A stretch of 64,000 nucleotides of DNA from Rotaria sordida (Eukaryota; Rotifera; Eurotatoria; Philodinida; Philodinidae), in assembly GCA_905250125.1 (NCBI GenBank), contig CAJNOL010000990.1, positions 1 through 64,000 of the forward strand. Direction: 5' to 3'. The position numbers and the translations under genes are program-made. A model generated the notes under the pieces. It did no database searches. It was not told the origin of the DNA and was given only the letters and a program-made list of their open reading frames with translations. Below are positions 33,801-43,699 of the stretch, piece after piece (the first letter of the stretch is position 1; every line of letters begins with the position of its first letter).

Positions 33801-36398
33801 TTATATTGCAATTTTCTAGTAAGTAGGACCTTTTCTCCATTGAAAATTCAAACTTTGAAAAAGAATTATTTTTATCATCAAATCACACTCTTGCATATGA
33901 AGATCTTTTTTTCTTCTTCAAGATGCCTTAAAAAAATTCTTTAAAACCTTTTTCTTTTTAGTGTTGAAAATACTATATGAGTTGTAAAAAATGCGCATCC
34001 AAATGATGCATTCGAATGAGAATACTCATCATTTGTCTTCAGAATAACGGAAGTAAAAAATCGATAGACTTTTCTCTAAAGAATTACGTTTGGCATCGAA
34101 TGATTTAATCTAGTATATTGACAAGTCAGCTTTTCGTCTCTGAAAAAAATGAATGTGCTATAACAAAGGAGAAAGAAATGAGGTTTATGTAATACGAGAA
34201 CATTTGAATCAGCTTAAGATGAGAGCCAGTATATCTGTTTTTTGAAAAATATAATCTGAAAAGGTTGGTGAAGTACATAGAGTAGAAATTTTGTAAAAGT
34301 CTTCCCTCTCTACCCACAAATTATTATGAATAGGATTTCAGACTTATCATAGATTATGACAGACATTCTAATTAATTAAATAATTGCAGGTAACGTGAAT
34401 CGAAGATCGATTCACTACGCATCCTAGGCTAAGAGGACGAAGATGTAAAATCTATCGACAAGGGAGGAAGAGTCATTGCTGGCAAGAACTAATACAGAAA
34501 TTTTCGAAGAATTTCGTAGACGACAAGAATCAATACCTTTAGGATGGCTGAGAAAAAAGGAAAGTGCAAAGGGTCAGAAACAAAGAATATGTAGTGTTCA
34601 AGTTAAAACACAATGTGGTGGATTGAAAAAATCAGAGTTTGGAGATATGGAAACAGCGGAAGCTCAGTCATCGATTTTATTTAAACAATGTTTAGAAAAT
34701 CATGTCAAGAGATCCACAAAAGCATATTGAAAAGAACAGCGTATTCCTTATCTCACAAGGCACAGTTGAACACTTTTGTCAGAGACACAGCGTTCCATTC
34801 TACTGATACTACGAAACTGACAAAGTGCGGGATACCATGCATGAGTAGCAATTATATATTAGAATGTAACTTCGCTGAATCTATTCAAGGTGTTTGATAT
34901 GGAAAACGGCTGTTTTTTGACATGTTACAAAGCGACAAATATAGATAAATTATAGTTTCCAGAATCTAGCCTTTCAGTTTGTGGAAGAGATTAATTAGTA
35001 AAGTGTCCATAACGGACGATGTTCAGGAACTGCCAAGGACATGGGCCAGAATTGCTAGAGATTGTGACAGACACAGATCAGACATCATCATACTGCGAGA
35101 GACTTATTAAAAAGCTATCAGAATCCATGGCAAATACTCCTTGAGTCCAATCAAACACTGACTGATGACTTGAAATGACGATCAGAAGTCTTATATAAAT
35201 GACATCTAATTAATATGCTTATCGTGTGGTTCAACTTTAACTTTAGCCGCTATGAGTTTAGCAACAATGAAGAAATCTGTCCATAAATGTCTATAAAGAA
35301 CAGTTTTCTCGTGATAAACAAGGCAAACGGAATATCGGCTTTCATATTTTGATTTTACTCAGCATTACACTGAAGGCATCATTCTTTTGTAAAACTTCGA
35401 AAAAAATTATCATACCGATGCTCTTGAAATCAAATACCAGAATTTAACATGACGATTACCAACTGTAACAAAATAGTGTCCGTTTTCTGCAAACGCAACA
35501 CGACGAATCTAAACATAAATGTAGTCAAATGACTTTCTGAAAATATTGAAAAAAACACAAAAGTGTTCTCTTACAGAACATAGACATTTATTTGAAGTAA
35601 GTTTTTTCTTATATTGCCAACTCCATACATATACATTTCCGTCATGTAATGAACCAATCGAAACTAATCGATTACCCTTTGGTGAAAAACACTAAAGCAA
35701 ACAGATTAAATTGTTTTATATAATTAAAAAACTCTTATTTTCTTCAAGATAAAGCAAATAACTAATTCGTTGAAATCTTTGTATTGTGGTTGAAAAGAAA
35801 AATGAGCAAATCGATCGGCAGGTGTTATACAATAATCAAAGCCTACGTACCACTGAATCAATAGAAAATTCATGATCACCTAATTCGATACAACTTTTTC
35901 TATCACCATTTAGATCCCAAACACGTACTTTAGGCTTATGACCAGACTAATAACATTAATAAGATCTATGTTTTTGTTTTATATTACAACTGAAATATTT
36001 ACTTCGCCTGTTGCTAAATATCTGCCGTCTGGTGAAATTGATAATGATGTAATGGTTTTACGAGTTGTATTGATAACAAAATCTTGTTTCTGTGTGTCTT
36101 TATTGTAAAGAACGGTAGAAGAGCTAAAAAAAAAAGTATGCATAGAAAATAGATTAACCACTGTTCAGTAAATATCATCTTACCCAGCGGCATAAGCTAT
36201 TGTTGAATGGTTTTGACTAACAGCTGAATTGGACATTGATGTAAAACCAAGAACATGTTCAAGATTAACTTGAACCTATAACAAAGTTATCGTTTATTCA
36301 TCATTACATCAGATTTCAATGAAGTGTTATACTTGAGATATACTTGATGATGTTATCGATCTTTTTGTTTGACGTCTAAGTGCGGAATATGATGTCAT
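24846..36398 (-). CDS. WDR62: WDR62/MAPKBP1-like WD40 scaffold protein, about 25 exons
   Basis: Exons (minus): 36398-36333, 36275-36184, 36123-36003, 35946-35851, 35691-35575, 35508-35416, 33695-33516, 33460-33303, 33251-33173, 33121-33008, 32956-32734, 30714-30523, 30459-30257, 29585-29461, 29402-29148, 29094-28999, 28940-28913, 28861-28781, 28723-28684, 28500-28317, 28263-28112, 26598-26444, 26389 to about 26295, 25140-25044 and 24986-24846. All have GT-AG borders, and phases agree except before 25140, where one exon or donor is unresolved. Diagnostic stretches are LEHVLGFTS, VINTTRKTITSLSISPDG, VTVGNRHVKFWYL, ACQDRMIR and LIKIDIDASGRYIATSCS, close to vertebrate WDR62 and MAPKBP1. Two WD40 propellers are followed by a Ser/Thr-rich tail and a C-terminal helix (LADGLLKCLNQLESLY), the dimerisation region in the family. 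These proteins scaffold JNK signalling and act at centrosomes and spindle poles. The predicted length, about 1,060 residues, is shorter than the vertebrate proteins because the tail is reduced. Confidence 0.92.
25145..26290. other. Long intron region near the WDR62-like 3' end
   Basis: About 1.15 kb without assigned exons. CCGAACATCC-like motifs recur at about 25270, 25838, 25898 and 25999, and a dispersed-repeat copy lies at 26121-26211. An 83-93 residue minus-strand frame (25811-26092) is unrecognised. One missing small exon of the WDR62-like gene should lie here. Confidence 0.45.
26121..26211 (+). repeat. Dispersed repeat 'CACGGTCTGTGC' copy 1
   Basis: Shared features are GTCACGGTCTGTGC, a gap, ATATATTTCAACACTCCTTT, then AGATCATGTTTCA. 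Related copies are at 42305-42380 (minus), 51263-51346, 56215-56295 and 57690-57763 (minus). Confidence 0.6.
26600..28110. other. Long intron (1.5 kb) of the WDR62-like gene
   Basis: Frames at 26692-26883 and 27636-28040 are unrecognised. No inverted ends were found by eye, but the length against the usual 50-70 bp introns suggests inserted DNA. Confidence 0.45.
30733..32733. other. Long intron (2.0 kb) of the WDR62-like gene
   Basis: Frames on both strands (30903-31133, 31341-31601, 31623-31871) are short and unrecognised. No exon of the host gene is missing here, since protein similarity is continuous across it. Confidence 0.5.
34476..34730 (+). CDS. Unrecognised 84-codon frame nested antisense in a WDR62-like intron
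   Basis: It begins MLARTNTEIFEEF, is basic and Gln/Lys-rich (WLRKKESAKGQKQ), and has no signal peptide or membrane segment. It lies in the 1.7-kb intron (33696-35415) next to a possible non-LTR retrotransposon fragment and could be another part of the same insertion. I do not recognise the family; it may not be a gene. Confidence 0.2.
   Translation: MLARTNTEIFEEFRRRQESIPLGWLRKKESAKGQKQRICSVQVKTQCGGLKKSEFGDMETAEAQSSILFKQCLENHVKRSTKAY
35005..35110 (+). pseudogene. Possible fragment of a non-LTR retrotransposon ORF 3' end
   Basis: About 34 codons read TDDVQELPRTWARIARDCDR, resembling the W-x-R-x-A-x-D-R-x-x-W motif near the C-terminus of many LINE polyproteins (DD...W.R.A.DR..W). A TAA closes the frame at about 35110. 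It sits antisense in the largest gap between WDR62-like exons 6 and 7, consistent with an old insertion. The fragment is too short to classify. Confidence 0.35.
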
Positions 36399-36483
36399 AT
36401 TTCTATGGTGCGTTGATCTACAACGATTTATAGAAAATGTAAATAAAGAATGTGTAGTTGGGCAGTGTCTGTCGGCATATATT

Positions 36484-36642
36484 AGGGTGTGGGTGTGCGT
36501 GTGTGGTGTGAGTGAGTGTGGAATGAGATGGGTGTGGGTATGGGTGCGAGTGTGTGGGTGTGGGTGTGGGTGTTGTCTTACTGTTAATTGTCTCCGCGAC
36601 AGGCACATTCACACTCACACTCCTATCCACACTCACACTCAG
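36484..36642. repeat. Telomere-like hairpin 9, upstream of the WDR62-like start
   Basis: The G-rich arm (AGGGTGTGGGTGTGCGTGTG...) runs to about 36570. After the spacer TTGTCTCCGCGACAGG comes the C-rich arm (ACACTCACACTCC). It begins 86 bases upstream of the WDR62-like ATG on the minus strand, so it occupies the promoter or 5' UTR. Confidence 0.8.
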
Positions 36643-36789
36643 ACCTTTAAAAAGGTCTACTATTTTTGATACATACCTAAGTCAACTGGCTGTATCGATT
36701 GGCCATGAGATTTTGGTGTTCATGTGTGTTCGTACTTTGGGAAAAACAGTGGTCATTGGGAAGTATGCTACGAGTTCGGAGAGTTCTGA

Positions 36790-36995
36790 GAGTCGTTAGA
36801 GGTCTTATATTTCTAAGAATGTTTGGGAGGTCCAAGAGTTCCAAGAGTCCTAATAATTCCAAGAGTTGCAAGAGTTCATAGGGTTACCAGAGTTCTAAGA
36901 ATTCCAAGGGTCCCAAGAGTTCCCAGAGTTCTAAGAGTTGCAAGAGTTCTAAGAGTTTCAAGTGTTCCCAGAGTTCTTAGAGTTCCCCAAGAGTT
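36790..36995 (+). repeat. Repeat of about 9-10 bp around CCAAGAGTT
   Basis: AAGAGTTCC, AAGAGTTGC, CAGAGTTCT and similar units recur some 20 times with 9-10 base spacing. No gene is present; frames across it are low-complexity. Confidence 0.8.
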
Positions 36996-36999
36996 CTGA

Positions 37000-39126
37000 A
37001 TTCATGGAATCCGATCACGTGTCAAAGCGACGCCGATTTTCTAATAGACTCGTTCAATGAAATTCCTCAATTTGCCTCATATTTCTACAGTAGGTACGAC
37101 TACTAAATTTAAGAAGAAACGCAAAATTTCAGCTCAATTCATAGAGACGTTCTCAAAATATGAAGCTCGAAAGTATTGCTACCGAGCGAGAATTCGAGTT
37201 TTTTTCGTTGCACCACTTTTCAGTAAATTTAAATTATCTCGCAAACGATATAAGATATCGTCTTGAATTTTTCATCATACATACTATCAATAAAGGGCTA
37301 CCTTTCCATAAGTGCGAAAGTATTTCAGTGTAAAGTAATGGTGCCTTCACAACGCTGAATATTTTTAGAATGCCTATTTCAGTGTTCCTAGAAGACTGAT
37401 CGGATCAGCGAAGTAGAATTGTTTCAAAGTAGTTTCATTTGAAAAAGTATGTCAAGATGCATCGAAATATTGTTCGGAATTTTGGCAGATCGAATTTCGC
37501 TGGAAAATGTTTGTTTTCAAAAATATTGTGATTTTCTTTTAGACTTTTGCACGTAAAAGAAATACACTACCTAGAATATTCTCATTATTTGATTAGTACG
37601 AATTAGCGCTTTTGCAGAGCTGATCATGTACTATGGTAGCGCTCAAAATTCTCTCGAATCATCTGCACAGAAATACGAGATACTGCTTTTTTCAGAAGAA
37701 GCACTTAAACTAATATAAAATTCCTTCAGAATCAGATTTCTCTCATCTGCATTTTGTGTTCTTTCCTTATTCAGTTTTTCAATCTTGTTCATCTGCAAAG
37801 TATTAACTATCCAAGCAAAAGATCTACTATGTAACCTACTGTGGAATATTTGATCCTACCGCAGGTTAAAAGCCGCTTAATCATCGATTGAAAGTATCAA
37901 AACCCATATGTCAGCACTCATGTCCACAAGAGAGTATGCATGCAGAAAAATACTCTTAAAAGAAAGCAACATTATAATTATCGAGTATTTACAATGTTAT
38001 CCGCTTTTTCGAAGTAATGCACTCCAGGTATTTCAATGAAGTCAGCTATACATTGTCAGACTTATATTTACCTTTTNNNNNNNNNNNNNNNNNNNNNNNN
38101 NNNNNNNNNNNNNNNNNNNNNNNNNNNNNNNNNNNNNNNNNNNNNNNNNNNNNNNNNNNNNNNNNNNNNNNNNNNNTCATCATGTAATGAGACTAACTTC
38201 GACAAAAAAATATTTTCTTTTTGTTTGCTCACGAGTGTGTACGGTAGATGAGTGTACTCTATACACCGTCTATATGATTTTTCCCATCACACGTGTTTAC
38301 AAACACTTGTTTTCAAAAGTAAGGTGGACTAAAATGTTGGGTAGACAGCGCTGAAGCTTTCTCAGACAGCTCTTTTCGTCTTGATGACACATCGAACATC
38401 GGCTTTTAAAGCCAGCAACTCAAATTCTACTGGCAGACTGTCTGCCAAAATGCTGACAAACAAACCATCTCAAAAAGTTTCCCAGATACAACGTCTTTAA
38501 AATTCTCAAAAATGGAGAGGATCACCTCACCCGTACGTCATTCTCTTCCTTTTACTTTCATCGAGAGCCATAACCATTAGGATAGTACCTTCAGGATCTT
38601 GACTGGTTAGAGAAATAAAGAGCGCAACAGTCAAAAACCGGATTTTCTTATTGCAGACATTAAGCAATTGAAAATAGATAGATGATTTTTTTTCATAGAT
38701 GGAGTGATAAATATCATCGAATAACAATTCGTTTGTGTCGTAGTGGCGAGGATTTGACGGATATGTAACATGGTTCGTTTTTCTTCTGATCCCCTATCCA
38801 TTTTACTGGCCTTTTCGCGAATATTCAATCGAATTTTCTTTCCTATGATGAAATCTAGTTCTTAGTAGATAGTTACGCGTGAAGGTTGCGAATCGAACAA
38901 TTCTGCAAATTGGTTGCGTCTCATCTAAGCGCTAGTTTCGTATCTTGTTTCCGAAAATAGACATAAATACTCAGGATCAGATGTCTTTCTATCCAACTCA
39001 ACGAGATCTCTCCGATCAAATAAAAGAAGTTGAAAATAATTGCCTGCTGAAGCTTAAAATTGTTTGCACCGTGATTGCATGCAGTTACAGACTGGCAATT
39101 GCATACAGTTAACTCGTAACAGCAAA
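37000..39126. other. No recognisable gene; contains an assembly gap
   Basis: The 100-N gap is at 38077-38176. Short frames on both sides are unrecognised. Confidence 0.45.
38077..38176. other. Assembly gap, 100 N
   Basis: Exactly 100 N. Any reading frame drawn across it is meaningless. Confidence 0.99.
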
Positions 39127-39220
39127 TGTGTACAGACAGAGTATATCTCGTATTTTGTTGAGAAATAGAAAAAGAAGACAAAACGAATATTTGCAACTAT
39201 CATATAGGTTTCTCAAACAG

Positions 39221-40529
39221 ATGGAAGAAGAAATACAAGGTAGTGTACCTGTCGAGATTCCATGCAGTTGCACCACTTCATCAGTTCTTCGCACAGAAGT
39301 CAATCTAACTGAAGATGATCTTAGCGAAGAAGCGAAGAAACAATTTAGTAATCATACGGAGATCCTCAATGCATTTCAAATCAATGCTCAGAGTGTATTC
39401 GCCAACAATCGTTTGTCACCCATTGGTCGCCATCTGTCTTGTCTGATGCTAGACCAAAATTACTCGAACTATAAGAAAGTGCTCAACTATGTAGCTGCGC
39501 ATCCTGAACTCAAAGTAGCAACAAATCTAATGCCTCATCCAATCATCATATGTGGCTTACCTCGTACGGGCACAACACTCCTTTACAATTTACTAGCTTG
39601 TGATCCAGCATGTCGAGCACCACTCTTTTTTGATATGATGGAACCAATTCCACCGCTCATTTCGTTCCGACACCGCTGGGCAGATGAAACGCAATATGAA
39701 CGCAGTTGCATACAGTGAAATGTTGAAAGCACTGGGACTGATTGATTACGAAAAAGAGACACAGGCTTCTCGTCCTACTTTTGCTTACGATGAAGATCTC
39801 CATATTTTTGGTCATGTTGGTCTCCTATGGCTCAACACTATGCTCGTACCGCATAAAGATTGCGAATTTTTTAAATGGTTCTTGAATACCATAAATAAAG
39901 ATTCTGCCTACGATTATCACAAGATGTTTTTACATATGTTGAACAGTGTAGATCAACCCAGCTCTCACTGGCTTTTAAAATCTCCAATCCATTTGGTTTC
40001 ACTTGATACTTTAGTGCGCCACTATCCAACAGCCTCACTAAGTATGACTCACCGTCGACTTGATGAGGTGTTACCATCATGTGCCCGCTTGGGAATAACA
40101 TATACCAGCGCCTATTTTGATAGCAACAAGTCCGACTTGGCTACGGATAGAAATATGGTGGTGGCACTATTTTTACAAGTGATAGATACTTTCATTGGTA
40201 GATTAGTCGAATTTCGCCGTACAAATCAACATACTCCTGTTCTTGATATACTCTATGAAGATCTTATTGCACAACCGATCGATACTGTTCGTCGAATCTA
40301 TGAACACTTTCGACTTACGTGGTCGGAGGACTTGGAGTTAGCCATGCTTGCTTGGCTTCAAGACAATCATCAGGGCAAGCAAGGACGTAACAGCTACACG
40401 CTCGAAGAATACGGTTTGGAATGTGAAACCATAGCAAAATGTTACGAAGAGTACAACAACATGTTTTTCAGTCCTCGAGAATCGTCTAAGACCGTTTGTG
40501 ACATGCTTAAAGTGCAATCGTTATCGTGA
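39221..40529 (+). CDS. Sulfotransferase family protein (Sulfotransfer_3-like) with one frameshift
   Basis: Two overlapping frames (to 39718, and from 39684 to 40529) together cover a Sulfotransfer_3-type enzyme, which moves sulfate from PAPS to a hydroxyl or amine. The PAPS-binding 5' loop is ICGLPRTGTTLLYNLLACDP. Further signatures are HWLLKSPIHLVSLDTL, the 3'-phosphate segment MTHRRLDEVLPSCARL and the C-terminal GKQGRNSYTLEEYGL, all typical of bacterial and some animal members. The frames differ by one base and overlap by 35 bases around 39684-39718, so a single indel is the simplest explanation; no intron borders fit. The start at 39221 (MEEEIQ) is chosen over a possible ATG at 39128. The rest of the gene has no intron, consistent with, but not proof of, bacterial origin. 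Confidence 0.8.
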
Positions 40530-40884
40530 AAAAACTCGATATTGTGACTAACTTCTTATTACAAGTATATAAGCACTTATTTTGATTTCATTTTATCTTT
40601 TGATTATGGTAAAGATATTCTAGTGTAACATGTAATATTAGCAGTCTGATTAGATCCAATATTAATTTATAAGTTATCATTTACGGAGGCTCACTGTCGT
40701 ATATTTAGTACCTTATATATAATGGCATTTTATCGATTATATTATTTTCTTTTTGCCAAACTCTGTGCTTTGATGAACTGCCATAAACAAGTCCGTGCGT
40801 GCGATCGTTTTCTCAATAACTTGAGAACAAAATGATAGTGCGACTTGTGGTTTTCGCCATCCGACAGAGAGCACTCTGGGGCAG

Positions 40885-40952
40885 CTATGAGTGTGGATGG
40901 GTGTAGATTTGCGGATAGACTCACTCTTCAGTGACTCCCACGTCCACATCCC
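40885..40952. repeat. Telomere-like hairpin 10
   Basis: GAGTGTGGATGGGTGTAG is followed after about 30 bases by CCCACGTCCACATCCC. It directly abuts the truncated transposon end at 40960. Confidence 0.7.
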
Positions 40953-40959
40953 AAGTAAA

Positions 40960-41149
40960 GGCATTTAGAATATTTCTTTTTTGTATAAATTAGTTGTTAT
41001 CTGTATAGAACATAAAGATTTGAAAATTTGAAAAGTTATGTCACACTTTTTTCTCACACGCGTTCTTTTAATCTTTTCATACATTCAATTCAATGATTTG
41101 TTACTCATATTACACCATTATATCTGAATTTGAGGTCAAAGGACTATAG
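40960..41149 (+). mobile_element. Truncated right end of the 15.4-kb transposon family
   Basis: GGCATTTAGAAT...TTTTTTGTATAAATTAGTTG through CATACATTCAATTCAATGAT to TCTGAATTTGAGGTCAAAGG follows 17360-17628 with many matches and an internal deletion of about 75 bases, ending in the same TIR (AAAGGACT then TA). The left part of the element is absent; instead a telomere-like hairpin lies 8 bases away. This is a 3'-end-only relic. Confidence 0.75.
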
Positions 41150-41365
41150 AATGCTCAATCCAGTAACCAAATCTCGCTATGATCGGTGAAGCTTTGGTGG
41201 TCTATTTTCATGCTGAGCTATTAATTTGTGAATCGTTTTATTAACATGACTTCCATTAGCATAACCATCCCTGATATTCGTCAGATAGTTTTGGCGAATA
41301 GAAATTTTGTTATTGTAATTAACGATAGTGTTAACAATTCCATTTTTCCGATTCTTATTATTCTG

Positions 41366-41743
41366 TTAATCGGGTTCTTTCGTCTTTGGTCTTTCTTTTA
41401 GTACAAATGCTTCGTAAATTTCTAGCTCGCGTTGCCCATCAGAACTTAATAAACTAGAAGAAATCGTGACAAAATCGACAGCGTCAGACCAGATGATGGC
41501 AAGAAGAATAAGAGTGAATACTTACATTTTGAAACTGTAGAGGATGAGACTGACAATAGCCAACGTATGAATAGAATTATTCACACATTGTTTTTTATAA
41601 TCGTATCTAAACCAGGTATGTTTGCATGGGCGGTTAGTATTAAATTCCAATGATTGAGTAGGAAGTAGGGATTTATATTTATCCCCACATCCAGGCATTT
41701 GACCAAGGACATACGAATATGTGATCAAAGCAAAGTACATCAT
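41366..41743 (-). CDS. Small two-exon protein with one predicted membrane helix, family unknown
   Basis: Exon 1 (41743-41526) ends at a strong donor, GTAAGTATTC. Exon 2 (41453-41366) follows an acceptor CTTCTAG, and the phases join cleanly (72 codons plus 2 bases, then 1 base plus 29 codons including the stop), giving about 101 residues. The N-terminus is hydrophobic (MMYFALITYSYVLG). The middle is polar with three Cys (PGCGDKY, NRPCKHTWFRYDYKKQC), followed by a helix-like HTLAIVSLILYSFK and a charged tail (LEIYEAFVLKERPKTKEPD). A small organelle or plasma-membrane protein fits the shape. An upstream exon may exist, and Met 16 (MPGCGD) is an alternative start. Confidence 0.5.
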
Positions 41744-41849
41744 GCGAAGGCGATATTAAAAACCATTTCTATTGATTATTCATATATATGTGCAGTATAT
41801 GATAGATTTGAGTGAGGGAATTCAGTATGATAGCACTGAATGTCAACTA

Positions 41850-42860
41850 AGTCCTGTTTATGACTGGAACGATGAAGTGTGATTTCCTATGTGACAACAT
41901 CGAGTTATCAGCTAGATTAAGTACATTGACGCGTGGAGTAAATCGTTTCGATCTGTGCAGGCACATTATTCGTACACTGTCTTCTTGCCACAGCAATCTG
42001 TGAAGATTTGGCGACGACTCCTCTAGCAAAAGATGTCCATTGAGCGACTTCACTGTAAAAAAAACCGGTATTTTACAAAACCAAACAAGGATCTTCCTCT
42101 GGACACATAGGAAGATTCTTTTTTGGTTCCGTATGAAGAGTTTTGTATCAGACCTTTTTATCCAATCGAAAATAAGATTTCGTAGGTATACAATGGTCTA
42201 TTTGACTTCAACTTGAATTTTAAAGAAAAAAAACGATTCGATTTCAAAATGAAATGTAGGTGTTGCAGATATTCGAAGATATATGATCATCTTTATCATG
42301 TATACTCCTTTCTGTGAAACACGATCTAAAAGGAGTGTTGAAGTATAAGGGTAGAATCATCACGGACCGTGACATACACGTTAGTAAATTCGCTAATTTA
42401 CGATGCAAGCAGCTCCATTGTGTTTCACATTTTAATTCCATAAGAATTGTGTGACACAGCTTTTTTCACTAAACTTCATTTTTCTGTATAGATCAATTTA
42501 TTTCAAATAGAATAGCTACTCAAATAGATTTCAATCGATACTATTTTTCGATCAACAATCTTTGGTTATAAACTACGTAGAAATCGTTATTGTATTTCTT
42601 TGTTATCACCAATCATACATTTGACACCGAGGATCTTATTTATTTCTAACAAATACAAAGTTGTATGCATAGACGATTTCAATAACAATCAACCCATAAA
42701 GATCTTCATCAAATAACATTTCAACTATTATGAATCATAAATAAAGACGAACGATAACAAACTGCAAATATGATAACATATAAACTAATTTAAGATAAGA
42801 ATATGTGTCATGTAGGTTTACTCATTTTAATTCTTTTGTTTGCAAATATTTTTATCAAAA
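41850..42860. other. No recognisable gene; one dispersed repeat copy
   Basis: Short minus-strand frames (41847-42053, 42244-42441) are unrecognised. The latter overlaps the dispersed repeat at 42305-42380. Confidence 0.4.
42305..42380 (-). repeat. Dispersed repeat 'CACGGTCTGTGC' copy 2
   Basis: On the minus strand it reads GTCACGGTCCGTG, then TTCAACACTCCTTTTAGATC, then GTGTTTCACAGAA, matching the copies at 26121, 51263 and 56215. Confidence 0.6.
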
Positions 42861-42863
42861 AGA

Positions 42864-42872
42864 TATATAAAA
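42864..42872 (+). promoter_or_regulatory. TATA-box-like motif of the secreted-protein gene
   Basis: ATATATAAA-type TATA sequence lies about 40 bases upstream of the ATG at 42909. This would give a very short 5' UTR. Position and motif only. Confidence 0.4.
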
Positions 42873-42908
42873 CGCGATCTTTTTTTTACTATTTTTCACA
42901 TAGTCAGT

Positions 42909-43699
42909 ATGTTTCGTAAAGTCTTACTCGTTTTATTCTTTACACTTCACAGTAACACGGCCGCTCTATCTGTGACACCTTCTCCACCACGATGGCCTTC
43001 GGTCTGGATGGCAACTGGTAGTGCACATTATTTATTTAATAATCAAACAGTAAGTACACAAATTTTTTATGATTGGACTCGACCAGCACAAGTTATGAAC
43101 ATGATGAGAGAAGACTCTTATACATATACAATCATGCATAATGGAACTACAGTTTGGCGATTGGAACGTGCAAATCGAACATGTTGTATTGATCCGCAGC
43201 AAACAGGTGTAACACCACCAAGACCAGGTAAAAATAAATAGTAAAACCGTACAAAAATTAGACTCTAAAGATATACGGAGAAATTTTTAGTTTTTGACTT
43301 TTGAATCTTTTGGATTTCCAATCCTTTAGAATTATTTAAAATGACATTAGATCAGATTTTTATAAGTCAAAATGTGATGAATTTCATCCTGAGATTGTTT
43401 TATTTTCTTCCATAGATTGGTTACAAATTGGTAATGACACTACTTATGATGGGATTATCACCGTCATGGAACATTCGTGTCATTCATGGACAAAAGATGT
43501 ACCCGATGTTGCAACGTTCTCATGGTTAACATCAGTTGCAACTGGTGTACCATGTCGTCTTGGATGGTTAAATGCTATGCATGCTGACTTTTCATATTAC
43601 TCAGAAAATCCTGATTTATTACCAAAAGGCATTTTTGATGTGCCTGATTATTGTCCACATGAAATAACAGATCCAAATTGTAGTATCATGCATTTTTAA
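42909..43699 (+). CDS. Secreted protein, two exons, unnamed conserved eukaryotic family
   Basis: Exon 1 (42909-43227) and exon 2 (43416-43699) join across a 188-base GT-AG intron (donor AG-GTAAAA, acceptor TTCCATAG) in matching phase, giving about 200 residues. The start MFRKVLLVLFFTLHSNTAALS is a signal peptide. The mature part has WPSVWMATGSAHYL, YDWTRPAQVM, NRTCCIDP, TGVTPPRPDWL and HSCHSWTKD. The CC, the W-x-CH-x-W pattern and TGVPCRLGW recall secreted proteins of unknown function in several protists and invertebrates, possibly ependymin-like. I cannot name the family. The cysteines suggest disulfides, and NRT and NDT are possible N-glycosylation sites. Confidence 0.75.

Noticed and set aside
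36327..36669. Several overlapping frames around 36.3-36.7 kb
   Set aside because: Most are translations of telomere-like repeats. Only the last 22 codons of one minus-strand frame are kept, as exon 1 of the WDR62-like gene.
38036..38251. Open frame spanning the 100-N gap
   Set aside because: Its continuity depends on unknown bases.
38870..38950. Possible minus-strand tRNA around GTTCGATTCGCAACC
   Set aside because: A B-box-like sequence is present, but no acceptable A box or cloverleaf was found.
41522..41743. Kunitz-type inhibitor domain in the small two-exon protein
   Set aside because: NRPC...FRYDYKKQC looks Kunitz-like, but the Cys spacing is 12 instead of 15 and the remaining cysteines are missing.
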